This document shows positions 60,987 to 64,000 of a DNA stretch of 64,000 bases, in pieces. Source of the DNA: Bacteroides sp. MSB163 (lineage in GTDB: Bacteria; Bacteroidota; Bacteroidia; Bacteroidales; Bacteroidaceae). The notes under the pieces are model-generated. The model saw only the letters and a list, made by a program, of their open reading frames with translations. It did not search any database and had not been told where the DNA came from. The stretch covers positions 3,650,001-3,714,000 of the forward strand of contig NZ_CP143867.1 of assembly GCF_036416795.1 (NCBI RefSeq), in the 5' to 3' direction. Position 1 is the first letter of the stretch; every line of letters begins with the position of its first letter. The translations under genes were made by a program, and so were the position numbers.

Positions 60987-61111
60987 ATCTCCGTACTATC
61001 TCCGTAGCATCTCCGTGCTATCTCCGTACCACCTCCGTATCTGCTCCGTACCATCTTCATAGTTATAGTTATAGGCTTGGTACGGAGCTGGTACGGAGCA
61101 GATACGGAGCT
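60987..61111. repeat. 11-bp tandem repeat array that reverses orientation
   Basis: Six clear 11-bp units of the type ATCTCCGTACC run from 60987 to 61052, two decayed units follow to about 61074, then three units of the reverse form GGTACGGAGCT run from 61079 to 61111. The array fills most of the 225-bp gap between the two Crp-family genes. No spacers are present, so it is not a CRISPR. Confidence 0.88.
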
Positions 61112-61164
61112 GACAGATTGTGAAACAGTAGATTCTGAAAAGGGAATGGATATATTGGGATGAT

Positions 61165-61740
61165 TTATTTCCTTCTCTTCAGTCCTGCCCGTATTCTGCT
61201 CAAAGACTGTGGTGTAATATATAAATACGATGCTAAATGTTTTAACGGAACATATTGCAACAGTTCCGGATTCTCTTCCATTAGGGTCAGATAACGCTCT
61301 TTGGCACTTGGAGTGCCGTATGCCAATGTGTAGCTATCAATGAATAAAATTTCCTGTTCAAAGATTTTTCGGCCAAAGTTGGATAACTCTATAGAACTAT
61401 TGAAGAGTTCTTCTAAATCCGGTTTGGCAATACCATAGGCAATACTTTCATTCACAGATTCAATATTCACTTGTGAAGCTTCATTATTGACATACCCCCA
61501 GGAGGAAAAAGCTATTTCTCCTGTTCCGGCAAACCAAAGGGAACTTTCAGTACCGTCTATCATATAATAAGCACGCCAAATACCCTTTTTCAAGATGTAG
61601 AAGTTACTGTTACGTTCTCCTTCTTTCACAATGGATTCCCCTTTACCGAAATGATATTCTGTCATGTGTGACAAAAGTTCATGCAGGCTTTTTTCCGGGA
61701 CTCTGTATCTTTGGCAGAATTTCTTTATCATCATTTCCAT
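61165..61740 (-). CDS. Crp/Fnr-family regulator overlapping the MATE gene
   Basis: The 191 residues have the same layout as the regulator at 60376: an effector barrel (about 30-120, GKGESIVKEGERNSNFYILK) and a C-terminal HTH (VPLKHLASYLYITPQSLSRI). The two are clear paralogues. Its start lies 62 bp inside the end of the MATE gene (ATG at 61738; a second in-frame ATG at 61729), so it is co-transcribed with and translationally coupled to the exporter. Control of that exporter is inferred. Confidence 0.85.
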   Translation of the reverse strand: MEMMIKKFCQRYRVPEKSLHELLSHMTEYHFGKGESIVKEGERNSNFYILKKGIWRAYYMIDGTESSLWFAGTGEIAFSSWGYVNNEASQVNIESVNESIAYGIAKPDLEELFNSSIELSNFGRKIFEQEILFIDSYTLAYGTPSAKERYLTLMEENPELLQYVPLKHLASYLYITPQSLSRIRAGLKRRK

Positions 61741-63112
61741 GCTGCAAAGATACTATATTTTTTTTGTGCTTTCTTTTTGCTTTTATATAAATAGTAAGTA
61801 TGAAAAGGGTGGTCAGTAGCTCAGCCAGAGGGGTTGCCAACCAGATACCCGGATTACCAAAGAGTAGGGGGAGTCCGAAGAAGCACGCTGTCAGCAGGAC
61901 GAAACCACGCAACAGGGTAATGATAGTGGCATAACGAGCCCGTTCCACACTTTGAAAATATCCGATGGAAACGATATTGACAGCGAAGAAAATAAAGCCG
62001 GTGGCATATAGAGGAAGTCCTTTGCTGGCTATTTCATAGGCCGGATAACTGCGGTCGATGAACATGGAAACAATCTCTGAACTGAAGAAGATGGTGACCA
62101 GAGCGAAGACAGTACCACAGCCGATGGCTGTTTTCAGCGCCAATAAATAGGCACGACGTACACGGGTTTCTTCATGAAGTCCGTGATTGTAGCTGATAAT
62201 GGGTTGAGCGGATTGTGCAATGGCGTTGTACACCATAAATATGATAGGGAAGAAGTAACATGCAATGCTGAATGCAGCTACACCTTCTTCTTGTAAATAA
62301 TGTATAAACACGATGTTTCCGACAAACATCATGCAGGCAATAGCTACTTCACACAGAAAAGCAGAAGACCCTAGCCGGCACATATAACCTATATTGCGAC
62401 GAGTCAGTCGCATACTTTTGCGAGTGAATTTTACGGGGTAAAAGCGTAGAGCGCATTTGTGGCGGGAGAGGTAGATGATTATCATCAATGCTCCCACCGT
62501 AGTACCGATGGCACTGGCAATAGCTGCACCGAACATGCCCCAACCGAAAGGAAAGATGAACAGGTAATCGAGAATGATATTCAAGATGGCAGCTACTACG
62601 TTGCACATCATGGCAAAGTTGGGTGATCCGTCCAGACGCAGGAAGAACATTCCTGAGTTAAGCAGGGCGGTAAACACCGAGAACGGGACAAACCATACCA
62701 TATATTCTACAGCCAGTGGAGTCAAACGCTCGGAACCGCCCAATAGATGTACTACCTGTGGGGCGAACGAACAGAGTAGCGTGGAGGTACCTATCAACAA
62801 CAATGAAGATACAACTATAGACTGAGTAATATTGATGCGGGCAGCTTTTACTTTTCCATGTGACAAGTGGATGGAGGCTACAACAGATGCTCCTACACCA
62901 AACATCAGTCCGATGCCCGTAGAGAATAACCATAATGGCGCCACTATATTTACTGCTGCAAGTGCATCACTGCCAATACCTTTTCCTACGAATATTCCAT
63001 CCGTAATGACAAATAATGCGGAAAATATCATTCCCAGTACAGTAGGGAGTAATAATTTGCGGAACAATGCCGCGATGTCTGTGTTTTTAAAATCAATGCT
63101 ATCTCTTTCCAT
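61679..63112 (-). CDS. MATE-family multidrug/Na+ efflux transporter
   Basis: The 477 residues form 12 helices in two halves (LLLPTVLGMIFSALFVITDG; LLRGFVLLTACFFGLPLLFG) with the MATE core ITDGIFVGKGIGSDALAAVN near 35-54. The closest resemblance is the MepA/DinF-type branch. It exports cationic drugs against Na+ or H+. The 3' end overlaps the downstream Crp gene, and the leader between its promoter and its start holds a dispersed hairpin (63119-63194). Confidence 0.92.
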   Translation of the reverse strand: MERDSIDFKNTDIAALFRKLLLPTVLGMIFSALFVITDGIFVGKGIGSDALAAVNIVAPLWLFSTGIGLMFGVGASVVASIHLSHGKVKAARINITQSIVVSSLLLIGTSTLLCSFAPQVVHLLGGSERLTPLAVEYMVWFVPFSVFTALLNSGMFFLRLDGSPNFAMMCNVVAAILNIILDYLFIFPFGWGMFGAAIASAIGTTVGALMIIIYLSRHKCALRFYPVKFTRKSMRLTRRNIGYMCRLGSSAFLCEVAIACMMFVGNIVFIHYLQEEGVAAFSIACYFFPIIFMVYNAIAQSAQPIISYNHGLHEETRVRRAYLLALKTAIGCGTVFALVTIFFSSEIVSMFIDRSYPAYEIASKGLPLYATGFIFFAVNIVSIGYFQSVERARYATIITLLRGFVLLTACFFGLPLLFGNPGIWLATPLAELLTTLFILTIYIKAKRKHKKNIVSLQHGNDDKEILPKIQSPGKKPA

Positions 63113-63118
63113 AATTAT

Positions 63119-63194
63119 ATTTAGTTACGAGCTACAAGCTACGAGTTACGAGTGGCTGCGCTATGATGCCGAAAGGCACTCGTAGCTTGTACTC
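63119..63194 (-). repeat. Dispersed hairpin repeat, member D, in the MATE leader
   Basis: Arms of GAGCTACAAGCTACGAG type and their inverse flank a loop that reads (minus strand) CCTTTCGGCATCATAGCGC and CAGCCA. The loop matches members A and B, while the arms resemble member C. It ends six bases before the MATE start. Confidence 0.8.
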
Positions 63195-63209
63195 TCTGCT
63201 TTTTCGTTG

Positions 63210-63218
63210 GCAAAATTA
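63210..63218 (-). promoter_or_regulatory. -7 box of the MATE-Crp operon
   Basis: Reads TAATTTTGC on the minus strand. The leader from here to the MATE start is about 100 bases and includes hairpin repeat D. Confidence 0.5.
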
Positions 63219-63337
63219 CTGCTTTTATGTGGGAGGGCGATTAACAAATGGTAATTTTCGACAGAAAAACAAAGAAGAATTCTGCCAAACTGACAGCCTT
63301 TCTGCCAACCTATAAAATTACAACCTCCCTGAACATT

Positions 63338-63354
63338 TTGGCACGACGTTTGTC
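63338..63354 (+). promoter_or_regulatory. Sigma-54-like promoter of dnaK
   Basis: TTGGCACGACGTTTGTC matches the sigma-54 consensus: GG at 63340-63341 and GT (for GC) at 63352-63353, ten bases apart. Transcription would start about 60 bp before the dnaK ATG. Confidence 0.5.
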
Positions 63355-63424
63355 TTTTTATTGGCGTCTGCTGCTGATGCAGGCGACCGAAACTTGAATA
63401 ATAACAAATAAAATATTAAAGATC

Positions 63425-64000
63425 ATGGGAAAAATTATTGGTATTGACTTAGGAACTACAAACTCTTGCGTTGCTGTATTTGAAGGTAACGAACCTGTAG
63501 TAATTGCAAACAGTGAAGGAAAACGCACTACTCCGTCTATCGTAGCATTCGTTGACGGTGGTGAGCGTAAAGTGGGTGACCCTGCAAAACGTCAGGCTAT
63601 CACGAACCCGACAAGAACCGTATCTTCAATCAAACGTTTCATGGGTGAAACTTGGGATCAGGTACAGAAAGAAGTTGCCCGTATGCCATATAAGGTTGTA
63701 AAGGGTGATAACAACATGCCGCGTGTAGATATCGACGGACGTCTGTATACTCCGCAAGAAATTTCAGCTATGATTCTTCAGAAAATGAAGAAGACCGCTG
63801 AGGACTATTTGGGACAAGAAATTACGGAAGCAGTTATTACTGTTCCGGCTTACTTCTCTGATTCTCAACGTCAGGCTACAAAAGAAGCCGGTCAGATTGC
63901 CGGTCTGGAAGTGAAGCGTATCGTAAACGAACCGACAGCTGCTGCTTTGGCTTACGGTATCGATAAAGCGAACAAAGATATGAAGGTTGCCGTATTCGAC
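63425..64000 (+). CDS. dnaK: Chaperone DnaK (Hsp70), N-terminal part cut by the window edge
   Basis: The frame opens at ATG 63425 with MGKIIGIDLGTTNSCVAVFE and stays open for 192 codons to the last base. The ATPase-domain features are intact: the phosphate-1 loop IDLGTTNS, the strand RTTPSIVAFVDGGERKVGDP, ITVPAYFSDSQRQATKEAG and RIVNEPTAAALAYG. The remaining two thirds lie outside the window. No grpE or dnaJ precedes it; it is a single start behind a sigma-54-like promoter, like its functional partner clpB. Confidence 0.97.
   Translation, partial: MGKIIGIDLGTTNSCVAVFEGNEPVVIANSEGKRTTPSIVAFVDGGERKVGDPAKRQAITNPTRTVSSIKRFMGETWDQVQKEVARMPYKVVKGDNNMPRVDIDGRLYTPQEISAMILQKMKKTAEDYLGQEITEAVITVPAYFSDSQRQATKEAGQIAGLEVKRIVNEPTAAALAYGIDKANKDMKVAVFD

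Noticed and set aside
60987..61111. CRISPR array
   Set aside because: Units are 11 bp, contiguous and without spacers, and half are inverted; no cas genes are in the window.

Overview
The window is a stretch of a Bacteroides-type chromosome (phylum Bacteroidota). Three things point there. Many intergenic regions carry the TAnnTTTG(C/T) -7 promoter box typical of this group. The gene families are Bacteroidales-specific (DUF4252, DUF4199, DUF5606, PUR-alpha/DUF3276, DUF6048/6452-like proteins, nusB-yajC-ybbR-coaE order). The mobilisation genes are of the Bacteroides kind. The species cannot be named from the sequence alone.

Positions 1 to about 20.8 kb look like one integrated, mobilisable island whose left end lies outside the window. 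Its cargo (1-12.5 kb) is a type I restriction-modification system: a PD-(D/E)XK-like protein, an XRE regulator behind a promoter-overlapping palindrome, hsdR, a GIY-YIG protein, hsdM, a frameshifted rhuM-like gene and hsdS. After hsdS comes a shuffling cassette with a second full hsdS in inverse orientation, two promoterless half-hsdS genes, three classes of inverted repeat and a tyrosine recombinase. Inversions there should change the DNA target of the methylase/nuclease. The mobilisation part (12.8-20.6 kb, all minus strand) holds a membrane protein, a relaxase, its ribbon-helix-helix partner, an oriT-like structured region, an AAA ATPase, an excisionase-like HTH protein, an unknown membrane protein, the integrase, and a protein made of about seven tandem HTH units. 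The island abuts the 3' end of mnmE, a plausible attachment site.

From 20.8 kb onward the window is core chromosome. It holds mnmE; a decayed hybrid histidine kinase; a nucleoside phosphorylase; a TPR protein-NfeD-flotillin operon; a TtcA-like gene; a DUF486 gene; and a six-gene minus operon (DUF4199, glycosyltransferase, two Bacteroidales envelope proteins, mntP, apbE). A candidate SRP RNA and tRNA-Thr(TGT) follow, then a large membrane one-component regulator, thioredoxin, a Kef-type antiporter, a HIT protein, an oxidoreductase, S4 protein, pth, rplY and a PUR-alpha protein. Next come nusB-yajC-ybbR-coaE, a DUF5606 gene, a candidate small RNA, clpB, LysR plus YeiH, and an ECF sigma/anti-sigma/DUF4252 module. 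The right end carries recA, bcp, a carboxynorspermidine-synthase-like gene, a META-domain lipoprotein, two Crp-regulator/exporter pairs and the start of dnaK.

The most interesting non-coding signals are: the hsdS inverted repeats; a family of four dispersed hairpins that share a loop sequence but not arms; GG-N10-GC sigma-54-like promoters in front of both clpB and dnaK; an 11-bp tandem repeat that reverses orientation halfway; and a perfect 17-bp inverted repeat with extra direct copies upstream of clpB.
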